Source: Gracilaria gracilis | Lineage: Eukaryota; Rhodophyta; Florideophyceae; Gracilariales; Gracilariaceae | Direction of reading: 5' to 3' | NCBI GenBank assembly: GCA_030374805.1 | Contig: JARGSG010000209.1 | Location: 434,001 to 498,000, forward strand | Length of the DNA stretch: 64,000 nucleotides | In this document: in pieces, positions 41,162 through 54,189 of the stretch | How positions within the stretch are numbered: position 1 is the first letter of the stretch | Layout of the letters: the number at the start of each line of letters is the position of its first letter | Notes under the pieces: generated by a model | The model's input: the letters and a program-made list of their open reading frames with translations, nothing else | Database searches by the model: none | What the model was told of the DNA's origin: nothing | Translations under genes and position numbers: made by a program

Positions 41162-44100
41162 TTGTTTTGGTGCCGAAACCAGATTGATCATGGAGATTTT
41201 GTATCGATTACCGAAAGTTAAATGCGGTTACAATGAAAGACGTATACCCGATTCCCCGTATGGACGAATATATCGATTCTCTAGGGAGCGCGAAAGTGAT
41301 TACCAATTTAGATGCCAATTGGGGATACTGGCAAGTGCCCATAGTAGAAGAAGATAAGAATAAGACGGCCTTCGTGTGCCATCAAGGCCTGTACCGTTTT
41401 CGGAGAATGCCCTTTGGGGTAACGAACGCCCCCGCAACGTTTCAGCGAGCGGTTGATATCCTCCTGGCTAGGTTCAAGTGGACCACCTGTTTGGTATACT
41501 TGGACGACGTTGTCGTCTTTTACAATAACATGGAGGACCATCTCACCCATGTACGGGAAGTTATAACAATTTTACGGGACGCAGGGATTACCTTGAAGCT
41601 TAAGAAGTGCGAGTTTTTCACCGATTCGGTTAAGTACCTTGGGCATATCATTCTCTCAGAAAAACTCTCAATTGACTAGGTGCGGGTAAAATCCTTGAAA
41701 GAGGCAAACCACCCAAGAACTCAAACGGAGCTTCGATCTTTCTTAGGCCTGTGTAACGTTTACCGTCGTTTCGTGCCGAACTTCTCAGATATCGCTTCGC
41801 CGTTTAACAAACTCCTGATGAAAGGAAGACCAGTAGAATTGGAACCCTTTGGAGATATGGAAGCCTCCGCATTCGCGGAACTAATTGAAGCTGTAACGCC
41901 GCCACCAGTTTTGGCCCTGCCGAAACCCGGGTTACCCTACGAGGTTGACAGTGATGCGAGTGCGAACCAATTTGGTTGTAAGTTGTTCCAGGTGGAAGAG
42001 TCTGGCAAACGTCACCCTATCGGGTATTGGTCGAGATCACTGAATGTACACGAACGGGATTACTTCGTTTTGGAGAAGGAATGCCACGCCGTTGTATGGG
42101 CCCTCTCAACGTTGAGACCATACTTGATGGGAACCCACTTTCGGGTACACACGGACCATTCTTGCCTACGCTGGCTCATGGAAATTACCGAACCGTCGGG
42201 ACGACTGATGAGATGGAGACTCGGACTCTCGGAATTCGACTTTGAAGTAGTGTACAAGAAAGGCTCCTTGAACTTGCAGGCAGACGCTCTATCCCGTTTG
42301 GCCACTGCAGCAGAAGCTGAACCCACCGAGTACACGGAAGAGATACCATGCTTTATGGTTGGTGACCTCGATGAGGGGAAGACAGAAATCCTATCGTATG
42401 ATGTGTGTGACGATATCCTCGCCACACAAACTGTAGAACTGGATACCGGGTCATTTGTACCGATTTCGCCGGAGGAGATGATGCGGGAACAGCAGATAGA
42501 TCCCTTTTGTATACAGGTTAGGGCCCGTCTGAACGGTGGGTAAAGAATATCTTTCCAGGTGAATGAGCAAGGCTACTTGGTGCGAACTGTTGAAACCAAC
42601 CCACAAATGGTGGTACCTCACTCCTTACAGAGTCGCGTACTGCACTTGTCTCACTATGTGAAGTTGGGAGCCCACCCGGGAGGAAGGAAGCTTTATCTCA
42701 CCTTAAGAAGGGACTTTTATTGGCCCGCAATGGCGTTCGATTGTTACGCAGTCCGCTGCTCCTGTCAGGCTTGTGCAAAGAATGACGTCAAATTAAGAAA
42801 GTACTCGAAGGAGTTAACGTTGTTTCCCGCACGGGCACCGCTGGAGTTCGTCGCCATTGACATTCTTGGAGAATTGATTAAAACCACTCGAGGGAACCGG
42901 TACCTACTGGTCATCACCGACAGGTTCTCTAAATTGGTTACAACAGTGCCGCTCAAACGGATGACAGCAGCCGCTGTAGCTCAAGCGTTTGTTACCCACT
43001 GGGTGTTTGTGTATGGCCCACCGGTACAGTTACTTTCCGATAACGGCTCTCAATTAACCTCGAAGTTCTTTCAAGATGTGTGTAGGATCCTGGATATTTG
43101 GAATTTATTCACTACGACTTATCATCCCCAAGCGACCGGACAAGTAGAGAGATTTAATCGAACCATCCTTAGTGCTCTGATATCCTATGTGGCAGATCAT
43201 CCCAAGACGTGGGATCAGTTCACGGACGCTATCACGTATGCGTACAACACCCAGGTTCATCGGGTAACGGGACTCTCACCATTTGAGCTGGTACTGTCGA
43301 GGAGACCACCTCCTCTAACCATCGAGGCGCAGCCAACTCTGGATACGTTCCGATCACCAGGCTTGTACTGCGATGCGTGAAAGAAATGGCTTACCAAGCT
43401 GGTACCTGCAGCACGTGCTTCAATGGACAGGGCTCAGCTCGCCTACAAGCGCAACTTTGATAGCCGAATTCGGAGACCTTTACCTAACTTACAGGTAGGA
43501 GAATATGTGTTCCTTCGTAAGGAGTATTACAACCCGGAGAACGAACGCCGCCACAAGTTATCGCCGATTGCGGATGGACCCTTTAAGGTTATTTCCATGT
43601 CTGGAGACACCGTCGAGCTGGAAATTAATAACCAACACGAACGGATATCACGCGATCACGTCTACAGGGCACCGAGCCCACTCCAAGAATTGGTAATGCT
43701 ACCGAAAACCGAAACTGGAGTACCTGCAACACAGGAAGGAACGGAATCAAACGGGGACTGTGCGAACCGCCCGTCGATTCTTCCGCACGAAGAACGAGGT
43801 TTATCGGACCTACCTGAGGTATCAGAGTTAGTCCAGGATAGCCCACCCTCTCGCGCTACGCCTACGCACTCAAATCAAGTTCAACCCCCGGCTACGGTAA
43901 TATCAGCTGCCGTCTCGCACCCTAAGGAGGGGGAGGACTCACGTAATCGAGCTCAGGCTGCTCCGGCATCTGCTGGATTTGCTGACTTGCTTGAGCTATC
44001 GAAGAGACAGGAGCCCGGATCGGGAATATCGCCGCTAACGCACATGCGTTTGGGATCCTCGGTCGAGGCGAATGTCGGTAATGAAGACGAAGTTACCCCT

Positions 44101-44199
44101 GTGGGGAAGATTACAGTTAGTGATGAGAACCCTCGTGAGCGAGCGTCCAAGTCGTTGGCTACTCTTACGCCTCGCTTGCAAGAGGCGCAGAAGGCATGA
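41162..44199 (+). pseudogene. pol: pol of Ty3 element 2: RT, RNase H, integrase
   Basis: RT has FCIDYRKLN, YPIPRMDEYID, PFGVTNAPATF and the catalytic YLDD box in VYLDDVVVF. RNase H has YEVDSDASANQFG and LQADALSRL. Integrase has an intact-looking HHCC (LHLSHYVKLGAHPGG ... CSCQAC). Its core is FVAIDILGE, LLSDNGSQ and GQVERFN (D, D, E). KLSPIADGPFKVI resembles the GPY/F module. One frame is interrupted by four stops. A further in-frame TGA occurs just at the start (KPD*SW). Confidence 0.88.
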
Positions 44200-44892
44200 A
44201 GTACCGAAAAGAAGGTCTCCGCTGACCCGTCAATGGCACAGCGCGGCGATGAGCCCCATCGGAAGAACCTACAGTAGGTGTTGTGAAGCTGAGGATCCTT
44301 GTGGATAAGGTCGTAGAGCCTGGTTCAGAAAGCGAAGTTTATGGAAAGCATCGGAGAAGCTCTCTCAGGAGCATCGTGTGGCGCAGAAGCCCTCAGTAGG
44401 ACAGCGCCGTGCACGGGAGATCCCCACTCAGGTTGCAACGCCACCGGATTGGCTAGCACTCTGCCACGTGGAGTACTGCAAACTGTTCCGATTGGTTGGC
44501 ACTCGTCAAGTGCGCGCGCATGCGACGCAATACAGCGCCGTGGTCCGATGAATCCGCCACCCTGCACAGAGAGTGTTCAAACGCAGTATCTCCGTTGCAA
44601 CGGCTCTCCCGCGTCGAGAAGCAACCTCGCCTGGATCAGGAACGTCGTCGTTAGTATAAGTTGATGCCCGCTGGGAAAAGAAATTAGTTAACCGGACTCC
44701 GGAAGTGAAGAGCATCCACCAGAAGCCACTTTCGTGGAGATTGGCAGCCGAAAACGGAAGTTATCCATTCCCCGTCGTGACGGTTAGTTCTCTCGTCAAC
44801 GAGACACAGCCACCTCACCGAAGCCGGAAATCTGTTGTTACTTGCGTGTACCCGCTCGGGTTACGAAGAGAAGCAAAGCCCAATGTCGGGAA
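44200..44892. other. Decayed linker of element 2 pol
   Basis: It lies between the last readable pol frame and the chromodomain. Open stretches in several frames have polyprotein-linker-like composition (Gln/Pro/Arg-rich) but no recognisable domain. Indels are likely because the chromodomain is in another frame. Confidence 0.4.
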
Positions 44893-44906
44893 CAACCAAA
44901 GGAACC

Positions 44907-45070
44907 GAAGATGTCGGGGTATACCCACAGGATTTCGTGGTCGATCGTATCGTGAAGCACGATGTTGCCCAGGACGGGAAAGTAATCTATCGCGTCTGTT
45001 AGTACGGATATCCCCCAGAGCAAGACACTTGGGAGCCAATTGAGCAACTTCTGAGATCCAAGATCATGGC
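44907..45070 (+). pseudogene. Chromodomain of Ty3 element 2
   Basis: In frame 0 the residues DFVVDRIVKHDVAQDGKVIYRV, an in-frame TAG (45000-45002), then YGYPPEQDTWEPIEQLL give a classic chromodomain: aromatic strand pairs and the PPEQDTWEP hallmark. These modules in chromoviruses bind methylated histone H3 tails and direct integration. Another frame carries pol, so at least one indel precedes it. Confidence 0.75.
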
Positions 45071-45417
45071 TTACACCCGAAGAACCCGGTCCACATTACC
45101 CCCAACTCTGGATAGTGCCCAAGTGGGATAGAACCGTCACCGACACCTGGTAAAAATGGTGTGCCGCTACGCGGTGGGTTGCGAAGAGCTCTAAGAAGAG
45201 AAGAGAAGACACCAACAAAGTTCGTCTTATGTACAGTATGAACAAAAAAAGAATGCACCGAATGGTCGGTTCATCGCCGTATAACGGAACTAAGAAGTAA
45301 GAAGTAATGAAGTATCTAGGAAGATGTTGCCACGAATGGAAATGAAGTGCATCCTGGTTAGAAAATGAAGAAGGAAGAGGAAGGAAGTATGAAAGAAGCT
45401 CGAACACGAGAAAGATC
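45071..45417. other. Spacer of element 2 with no supported gene
   Basis: AT-richer non-coding DNA follows the chromodomain, equivalent in position to the 17303-18304 spacer of element 1. Confidence 0.4.
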
Positions 45418-47413
45418 CTACAGGAGGAGAGAAGTAATGCCAAGCTGTGGCCTAATGGGGTTTATCGTATTCGAGCGACAGAAATACACGCCCTCAAGCA
45501 CCGTGCCCAGACTACTGGTGACCAGTGTTGCCTCTGGGAGCCGGCGTCGCAAGACCCCAACCCGCGGAGCTTGAGTGCCCTCTGCAGGGACCTGTGTCGC
45601 GTCAGCGCCCGTACCCGGAACACCCACAAGAAGGATGTCGTCTTCCATCACCTCGTTATCACCATGGTCCAAGGAGGGATCGACCCAGTTCGCTGGAGGC
45701 CCGTAGTCGTCAAAGAACATGAACCCAGTCGGGTGTTCAATTGGCATAGCCCCAGGGCCTCGCATCATCGCTCTAGCATGAGCCACGGAGATCATTTGCC
45801 GTTCCAACGGATCGTAGTACGCGAAGGTCCCCGAGCGGGTGGATATTCTCCCCGGTGATCGGTCTTTCCCGCGAGAACCACCTTATGGCGGCCAGTGCAC
45901 CGGAATCCGGTCCCAATCGACGGCGTTGATGAAGCATAGGAGCAGGTGAACCTCTTCCTGGTTTGAATCGGACCCCAAGGGTATAGACAGATCCTGTCGC
46001 CGGATAATCCATCGGAGCATCGGAGGAAGATACCAGAGATGGTAATGATTGTACGTATCCCACAGGAGATGTACCGCCACGCGGGCACCCCACTCAGCCA
46101 CAAAGAGCGTCCAATACCCAGAGCAGGGATCGTTCAACATTCTACAGCCTACAAAGTACAGGCACGGAGGAAGTTCGGCATAGCACCCTCGCGGGACCTC
46201 GACATTCGGTCACCAGCTGGGAAGCGCAGCGTATCGCCCCGGCAGGGAGTTGCAGCGCAATCGCTCAGCCTCTAAGTGTGGATACGGAATCAGGAACCCT
46301 CGACGGGACCGCAAGCTTCGCTCAAGCGGCACACGGCGCTCAAAGCTCTACAAGAAATCATTTGATGATCGCCGAAGGTATCGGAATTCCGCCCGAAGAA
46401 GGGAACGACTCTAGAGAAGCAAACCAACGACCACGTTCGGTACCTCAGCCCTATGGGGAGATTCGTTGAACTCCGCTAATGCGTATCCGTAGAACCTCTC
46501 ACCGAAAGTTCGGAAATCTGACACGTCAAAGTCGAACCGCAACGGTACCAAGTGATCCGGTCGAACACGGCTAGCTCCTTCATAGGCAGCACGCGCCCAC
46601 AGTGCCCTAGTGCGACTAAGTAAATCACCGCCTGCACAGAACAGGTCCAGGGGATCAACCGCCACACGGAGACGCCAGCTTCTGGACCGAACTCCTTCAC
46701 GATGGAGCCCTCCTGGGAGGTAACCATTCTCAGCATACGAGTCAATAAGAGCCTCTTCGGCTACAGCCGTCGGATGGAACCAAGGTGCACGGCAATACAA
46801 CTCCCCATGCTGCTGGGGCCGTCTGAAACGGAGACTTTCTAAGCTGATCCAGCCCCTTGCATTGACCGTTAACGGCATAGCTTGCTCGGAGTTCTACGCC
46901 GCTGCATCGACATCGGGAGCCTGAGGAGGCGCTGTAGCCTTGCGAGGATTGTCCAGGTTGAGCGCCCTGTTAGGAGAAGTAGCCAAGAGGTTGGTAACCA
47001 GGTGTATGGTACTGCGGCTGTGCGTGAGACCCTCCTTGAGGGAGGGGCATCGAGTTAAACCCGCCGAAGTATCAGGAGGAGCCTTTCATTTGGTAAGGAG
47101 ACTGCTGATACCCCGAGGGTTGATGAGATTGCACCAGAGCTTGGGACGAATGGAACTGAGATGACACCTGCGGAGGAGGTTGTTGAAAGCCTAAGTAGGA
47201 AAGTTTCTCGAAGGGAGCAGCACTCGACGAAGCAGCCTGTGAGGCACTTGAGGAAGCGTTCTCCGGAAGCGGGTTAGTAGCGAAAGGTTTCATGCCTGCT
47301 GTAGGAGGGAAGATTGGAGATGACGGTTGTTGCCACGAAATCGGAGAACAGTGATGTTGTGTACCACGCGTTGGCTCAGGAAGCTGTGAAGGTATTGCCG
47401 AAGTCTCGGAGTC
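45418..47413 (-). pseudogene. Antisense ORF of Ty3 element 2, decayed homologue of that in element 1
   Basis: Minus-strand fragments occur in several frames. A Gln/Ser/Pro-rich N-terminal part starts at an ATG near 47413. A piece at 46411-46878 contains LRFRRPQQHGELYCRAPWFHP and VPLRFDFDVSDFRTFGERFYG. A piece at 45883-46140 contains GYWTLFVAEWGARVAVHLLW. These align by pattern with LYRRNWPVAPGN, IPPLYPSDLPYVRIESKLHYY and LIWSIALAEWAVLVAILAL in element 1. Conservation of place, strand and pattern argues that this was a protein-coding gene. Confidence 0.5.
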
Positions 47414-47621
47414 CGCCATTCTGAGGATCAGTATTGACGTACCGGTCGCCGGCGCCTTCCCGCAAACCAAAGTGCAAACCTTTGGCTAAGGAGGAGGAGA
47501 TGTGGAGCAATGGCAATCCGATGTCGGTACAATGAAGTTTCTTATAATAGAGCTCTACCCATTGAGCTCTGACGTGTCAGACTATGAATATGGACCCCGT
47601 TTCGGGTGAAAAGGGAAACAT

Positions 47622-48477
47622 TGTTGGGGATGTACCTTGTTAGGTGAATCTGGGATAGAACCTATGAAATAGGTGTACAGTAGGGCCTTGTGGCATATTT
47701 GTCCAAATATTTGGCGTCACACACGCTGGGTTGATACTTTGGCACCCTGAAACTGGGTTGTCCACGTGTAGAGCCCTCGTGGGAGTGCGCAGCCCTAGAT
47801 ACAGTAGATAGTATATATGCTCGGGTGATCTCGCCCTGGAGCCACTAAGTAGAACTCAACTGAGTCGCGTCTTCCTCCCGAAGGCCGGGCTATGGTTGTT
47901 ACTGCCTACGTAGGTTCACGACTCCTCTAAGGAGAGTAACCACGACTGGTATCGGTACAATCACCCCCCAGGGTCCCTAAAGAAGTTCTGTACTACCAGT
48001 TTCTGGCTTTTTCCGCTAATTACCCCAGTATCAGATTGTATTTGTTGTCGTTCACCGAGGTACCGGATCGTTATTTAGTTTATCGTTTTCCTGGTGCAGG
48101 TCTCGCTTCCGACTCTGTATAGAGTTATATTTGGACACTCGTGTGTGTGTGTCTCGTTCCGCTATCGGCCCGGTTCCCGCCGTTGGCACGGGCCATAGCT
48201 TCGCTCGTGTGGTTCTCCGTAGGAGCACTACACCGTCTTACGGCACCGATCGCTCCACTTCTAGACTCGTTCTCTCGTGACCCATCGTCGGTTATTCCTC
48301 TCTAGGCTCACGCTCTTCTTTACCTCTGCAGGTTATTCCAGTACCCTCTCCGGTTTACACCCGGCTGCCACGTGGCACGCGCACGGGCAGAGGGCTCTAC
48401 TTCTGAGTTCGCCGTTTTGTGGGAGCAGGACTCGGACATCCTGGTGGATATATACCCTCTTTGGGGTTTGGTCTACA
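47622..48477 (+). repeat. 3' LTR of Ty3 element 2
   Basis: It starts TGTTGGGGATG after the polypurine tract GGGTGAAAAGGGAAACA and appears to end ...GGTCTACA, about 856 bp. A TATA-like TAGTATATATG lies near 47806. The right border is placed where minus-strand transposon coding sequence (LLKQWEDC) resumes. The partner LTR is missing, so the ends are not confirmed. Confidence 0.55.
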
Positions 48478-51400
48478 ATCTTCCCACTGCTTCAAAAGCC
48501 TTTTGTTTTCTAATGAAGTAACGAATTCCCTTAATCCACGCTTCTCCAGGTAAGCAACAAATGTTAGGTTAGTGAGCATCTCTTCAACATTTGCCTCCCT
48601 CAGTGCAAGCAGAGTGGTACCCTGTCTGATGGCTTCCTTAAGGTAGTGCTCATGTGTGACACCGTAAGTACCTGGGGTGAGATCACATCCCGCCATGACG
48701 TATACGCTTGCAAGAGTTTTGCTGTCCATCCCTTATTTGTTGAGGCTGTTCAAAAGAGATTCAATGTCGACAATAACGTCACCAACCCTATGTAATACTC
48801 CTCTTCCATGAAGACACTGGGACAGAGCAAGAATCATGGTTACATCTATGTCCTTAGATAAAATGACACATGCATATGGAACCCTGTGTCTGTTTGTCTG
48901 AAAATCTGTTCCTACATTATGACGAAGACTTCAATCGCCTGTAGGCAGCATGGGTTGTACAATTTCTTAAAGGCCGCAACACAAACCGAGTTTCGGATTC
49001 CCCATGTTTCAGAGACACTCTTGTCAATTGCAAACCATCTCTTCGACTAAACTGTATAACTCGGTCGCGTGGAACCCGTAGAAGAGTGGCGCCGTTGCTC
49101 TTTTCACTCTCATGTAGGGAGAATCCATTCTTCATCGAAGCTTCACTCATGATAAGAACCTCTCCTTTCCTGGGATTATCACAGGCTTCGCTTTTCATTG
49201 CTATCTCAGGAAGTAATTCTGTCACCTGCATACCAATGCAAAGAGGTTCAAAAGGAAAAGCATCCTCCGTATACATATACGTCAACGTCCAAACTATTCT
49301 CAGCTGCCAGTTCTAGACCAGCAAGAGCTCCGCAGAATAAATGAAGCGAACAAATCGCATCCCGGTTCTCCCTTGGAACTACAAAACTGCTCCATGGAAC
49401 AGTAATTGGGACGTGAAACCCCATCGTCGACAAGTGGTCATCAGCAGTACTTGATTCCGTGTTTGATTGACCCCGCCTCGAATCCCTGCGAGCCTGTTCT
49501 CCGTGCTTTTGAAGAATGACAATGGTAGGATCATCAATATGTAAATGTACCTGTTCCAAAGCCTTACTTCTACTTCCACAAAACCAAGACCGTAGCACGT
49601 TCTTCAGCTTCAGGGTAGTCACATGAAACAGACTGTTTCCTCTACGCCCATCTCCGCCTCGAATCCAAACCTGGATCATCAAATCGACCATTACAGATCT
49701 CTATCGCTGTACAACGTCATCAGAAAAATATGAAACATTTCTGTTCGTTCTTTGTGATTCAGTCGTTGGCATGTACGACCCCGACTCATCTCCGTCCACA
49801 CAACCAAGGTTCAAAGCCCACAAAATTTGGCTCTTCCTTGCATGTCGTACTCTATTATCAGAACTTCGATATGCGTCCTCAAAAGGGGACATGAGAAACC
49901 GGTTCGAATGCAATAATTACCACCTTCTCCGTGCAATTTCCGACCCCACATAATCTCCCGCTTCAATCGCTGCGTGCTCCACCAATGTCATAGTGGTCAT
50001 TATTTTGTTTATGAGATGCCGACGGTTTGCTAATGCTCTTCTTGGGTTCTTGGTTAAGTCTACACATTGAACTTCAGTCCTGGACCGAACAGCGTTCATC
50101 AATGCCCCAGCAGTAAGGATTTGTCGCTCTTTGATCCACTGCCCTCTAGGTTTCTTCCCGTTTAGAAACTGGGCAACGTCCGAGTCTGACAAGGCCCCAA
50201 ATACATCCGGAAACATAGCAGACGCGTGAAGTTCGGCAATTTTCCTACCATGGTTCTCAGCATCTAATAAAAGCATTTGAAAAGCACCATTCTTCAGTTC
50301 TTCCTTCTCCACAGAAAGAACTTTTCTAGGGTTCTCATAATTCCTGTGCTACATTGATAGAAAACCTTTCTTGCGCATTAACTCTACCATTGTACGTACT
50401 GTACTGCTCTGGATCGCATCCTTACCATATCCGAGCAATGGACACATGTCAAGGTCCTCGCCACGACATCGCTGATACGAACGAGAAGCGGCAGTAACGG
50501 CTCGTATTCTCTTTCTGGCGTGAAAAATTGCCAGTAACCAAGCACCTGCACTTTCAACATAGGGCAGCATGATAATGTTAAGACCTTTGACAAGCCGGAC
50601 AATTAGCATTTCAAGTGCCTCATCTAGGTGCACGTACATCCAACCACGGTTATCATAAGCGCTGCTCAAACCAGCTGTGAAACTGGGAACTCGAGCAACC
50701 ATGCTCGCAGGTTTGTTGGTGAACAAATCTTGGAGTGTCATTCTTGGCATAATGGAGCGAAACAATCCGTGGAAGAGGTACAGCTCTTGGTACTTCAAGT
50801 GCCCAGATGTGTGTAAAAGATTGTTAACACGCAACCAGAAACTGTCCACAGCATCCGTATGGCCCGTACTTGACAAAGTGTGAAATCCCAGGGTCGGCAG
50901 GAGGCAAGTGTAAAGAAATGTGTGCACAATGTGCTTCCCATTCGGACTACCCGAGAATAAATCCCATACTCTCTCACAAAGTTGTCGTCCTATTTCAATT
51001 TTTGCTTCAGTTACAGTCTCTTCTGTGCACAGGAAAAGGTTGGAACCCATTTTCTTCCTCCTTGAGCTCTGGGAATCGGGGTCGTTCAGAATGTTTTCAA
51101 GATATTCCTTCAAGTCTGGGTGCTCAGATTGCACTAGATCAGAAATGTGAATCAACATGCCCGCGCATAAATTGAAAAGCAGCGCACAATTATTACGAGC
51201 GTGAGCACACTGCAAGATGTTTTCTACCTGGCGATAGGAGAGACCAGAGCAACGAGCAAAATCCTGGATTCCCAGACCGCCAAGCATCTCCTTGCAAATT
51301 GGATAGAGGTTTTGTTCCTCAATGTGGAAAAAACCTGGGAAGGGTATAAGCCACTTGTGAATGCCGACGTTTTGAGTTACCAACTGCTGCGACTCTGTCC

Positions 51401-54023
51401 GTTTGGCTTCAAGATATGATCCACGCCGTATTTTTACAAGCATACGATAGTTGGGCTGGTCTCCACATACAATGACGAAACTGGGACTTCCGGGCTCACC
51501 TAGTCGAAGCAAGTTGCTGATGAGGTCAAGTTTTTCATGTATGGTGAGTATATCGGCAGCACTACTTCTGCTTATATCGACAAACAGTACCTGTTGGTCG
51601 CTCTTCGCAGCATTATCTGCGCTTATTCTTCCGTGCTCCTTAAAGCAAGACAACATCAAGGACCGGAAGTTCATTCCTTGATGCTTATACATCTTCGTGT
51701 AGTCACCTGTTTTGTATTGGGATTCGTACATTGACGTCCCCAAAAGCCGTCCCTTGTTTTGAAACGCAATCCCAAAGGCGACACTGATAAAATCGTTAAC
51801 GATACTTTCATCTTTATCCGAATTTAAAGACGAAACAAAATCTGCACGAGTTGTCAATACTTGCTGTAGAGCAAGCCAATTGCAATCGGTCTTTAAAGGT
51901 CTTGGTGCATTCTCAGCTTCACCAGCATTAGTACCGAGAATTCTTCTCTTTTTTCTGTCCTGAACTATGGACTGCGTTGCCGTTCCGCTGATCATAGGCA
52001 ACCTCTTCCCAGCGGCCTTGACGCTGTGGAAGGGAAGTACATCGAAGTTATCGATCTGTACCGTAAATATCTTGTTATCTTGAGAAAAATTCTCAAACGC
52101 TCCGTGGCATGCTTGCTCTCTCTCGGCCACTAGGGTTTGCCGTAGTCGTTCAGTAGTATCGTACGAAGTCACGAGTCCCAACGAATGGAGCACACTTGGC
52201 CATGAATCGGTTGATTCAAGCATACCAGCAATAGAAAGAGTGGTTGTCAAAGGTCCGACTGAAACTGGCGATTGGGAGTACACTACCTGCTCAATAACTT
52301 TAAGAACACGAATGCAGAGAATGTAATCTCTTCTCGCAAGGTTTCGACGTTCACTGTTTGGTTGCACTGAATGATTTGAGAAAGTGTCAAAGTCATTCCC
52401 TCATATTGCTTCATGGGTATTGCTCAGAGGAAAGAAGCTTGATACTTCGGCGTTCTTCACTGCTGCTGAAATTCTCCAACAAGCAACTTGCTTGTCAGAG
52501 GCCATATCAAGAACAAAAGCGGACCATAACTTAACCGGAATAGCCTTGATTTCGGTTGAAAGAGACCACTTTCCTTCACGATAGTTTGGTTGCATTTAAA
52601 GAAAACGTTTAGAAACCTCTGTTAAACATCTCCTTCTCTACTTCGCAAACAGCTGTATCTTTTCATGACTCGACAGGCTTATGTAGTTGACGACAGTGTC
52701 TGAGATCGAATCATCAACAGCGTAGCAGCGAAACTTTCGGGTTAAATTATGCAAATGGATTCTTCGTGAAGCCAGAGCTGGGCCAATCCTCGATATGATT
52801 GTCTTATTGCTCACATCAGATATTCCCGTAGAGTTGAAAGTACTGAGGACTCGCTGCAACGCATTTACTTTGGTAGCTGGCAAAAACCTACAAGTGGGCA
52901 CTTCTGGTAGCGTGGCAACGATAGAAGCTCTGAGTGCCATCGCTTCGGCTTTGACACGAGCCACATTACGAAGGTATATAAATTCTTCTGACGTCACATT
53001 GAGAGCGAAAGAGATACAATCTACCAAACACCTGTCTGCTGCATCCTCCAATAATGCAATGTCATGTTATGGTCTCGTCCCACTGCAACCCTTGCTTAAA
53101 ATGTAATGACAGGTGGCACAAGCCTGTTTCCCTGATACTTCCAGCACTGAAAGAGATGAAGCGGAAAGGCTCTCCACACCTTCTGCGAATTCAAAATATT
53201 CTTCCGCCTCCTCAAGAGTTTCGGTACAAACTTTTGGCAGCGGTCTTAATGTCCGGCTAGTTTCAAAACATCCATGGTGTCTGGAAACACATATACCATG
53301 CTTCGTACCTCTCTCAGAGACGTCATGACTTTTAGCAGTTTGCATAGAATGCCTCGCATGATTATGATGTAATGAGCACAATCGAGTTTCTGAGATTGTC
53401 AATAAGAGTTGTTCCGCATCTTCAAAATGCATTCCTGACCTGCGGCTTAACTCGGAACAAAACACTCTTTGAGATTCAGGACTGTAAAGCAATACATGAA
53501 AGAGCTGCAGGTTCAAAGTTGAAGCTCTCTTGTTTTCACTTACATTTGAGGATCTGTTCTCTTTATCCATGGTCGATAGGTGCTCACAAGTAAAGCACAG
53601 ATGTGATTTATGTTTTCTTTTGCTGCTTGCTCGTGCTTTCCATCGCGATAGGGCAGAACGAGACTGGCTTCCGTAACCTTTGACGTTGCTTATTATACTT
53701 CATCCTCTTTTCGAAGAGCGACAGTCTGTACAAAGTAGCATTGGACCAGGCGTTTGATTGGCGAAGGGGTTTGGCAGTGGCGTAGTGTTAACCTTTTGTC
53801 TTGATAACAGTTGGGATACTGTGAAGTTAACAACCTGAAGAGGTCTAGAGCTTGCTGGAGTGTTGCATGCAGCTCGAACTTTGGTCAAAAACGCGTACGA
53901 AGGATCAGCAGTTACATGCTTGGGTGCATTTGTCATGGTGACCACTACCTCCGGTGGTATTAACCGTGCTCCGTCTGCAGACAAGATGTGTACACACTTG
54001 TCTAGCCAAGCACGTTTAGGCAA
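48478..54023 (-). mobile_element. Decayed DNA-transposon-like long gene (DUF6589-like core, PIN-like end), minus strand
   Basis: Minus-strand coding pieces line up over 5.5 kb, many in one frame with in-frame stops: 53700-54023, 53067-53570, 52638-53051, 50349-52367, 49917-50312, 49701-49913, 49248-49691 and, in other frames, 48917-49285 and 48478-48729. The N-terminal pieces contain LLCTDC and HLCFTC, possible zinc ligands. The C-terminal piece has LASVYVMAGCDLTPGTYG, like the GCDTT motif of PIN-like proteins found in animal and algal transposon-related genes. The 3' end is cut by the LTR of Ty3 element 2. Confidence 0.5.
50349..52367 (-). pseudogene. DUF6589-like transposon protein, core segment
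   Basis: This is the longest surviving open piece (672 codons). It has LHSLGLVTSYDTTERLRQTL near the N-terminus, IFTVQIDNFDVLPFHS, FVIVCGDQPNYRMLVKI and LIPFPGFFHIEEQNLYPI. The order short acidic DN motif, GDQ, then PxPGxFH resembles the DUF6589 group of transposase-related proteins in fungi and algae. The call is from pattern memory only. The frame continues after the TAG at 50349 into 50312-49917, so the original protein was longer. Confidence 0.5.
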
Positions 54024-54189
54024 ATGGAGTCACTTGATCACATGAAGACAGGTCAGTAGAAGAGTGAAAGAGGATAGGCAACGGAGAACGGACATCTTGA
54101 CGGAGGTGCGGTTTTGGAGCGATTTCGGTTTGACCACCAAACGTCACGTGCACGTGTACGATTACCCTGATTTCCATATTTTTTCGAGT

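Larger units (their letters stand above)
41162..48477 (+). mobile_element. 5'-truncated Ty3 chromovirus-type retrotransposon (element 2)
   Basis: The element begins abruptly inside RT at the DNA transposon edge (VVLVPKPD, 41162 onward) and runs through RNase H, integrase, chromodomain, an antisense ORF region and a 3' LTR. LTR, gag, protease and the first RT motifs are missing. Pol stays in one frame over 3 kb but with stops at 41677 (TAG), 42541 (TAA), 43378 (TGA) and 44197 (TGA), so it is dead. It is the same lineage as element 1 but clearly divergent in sequence. Confidence 0.85.
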
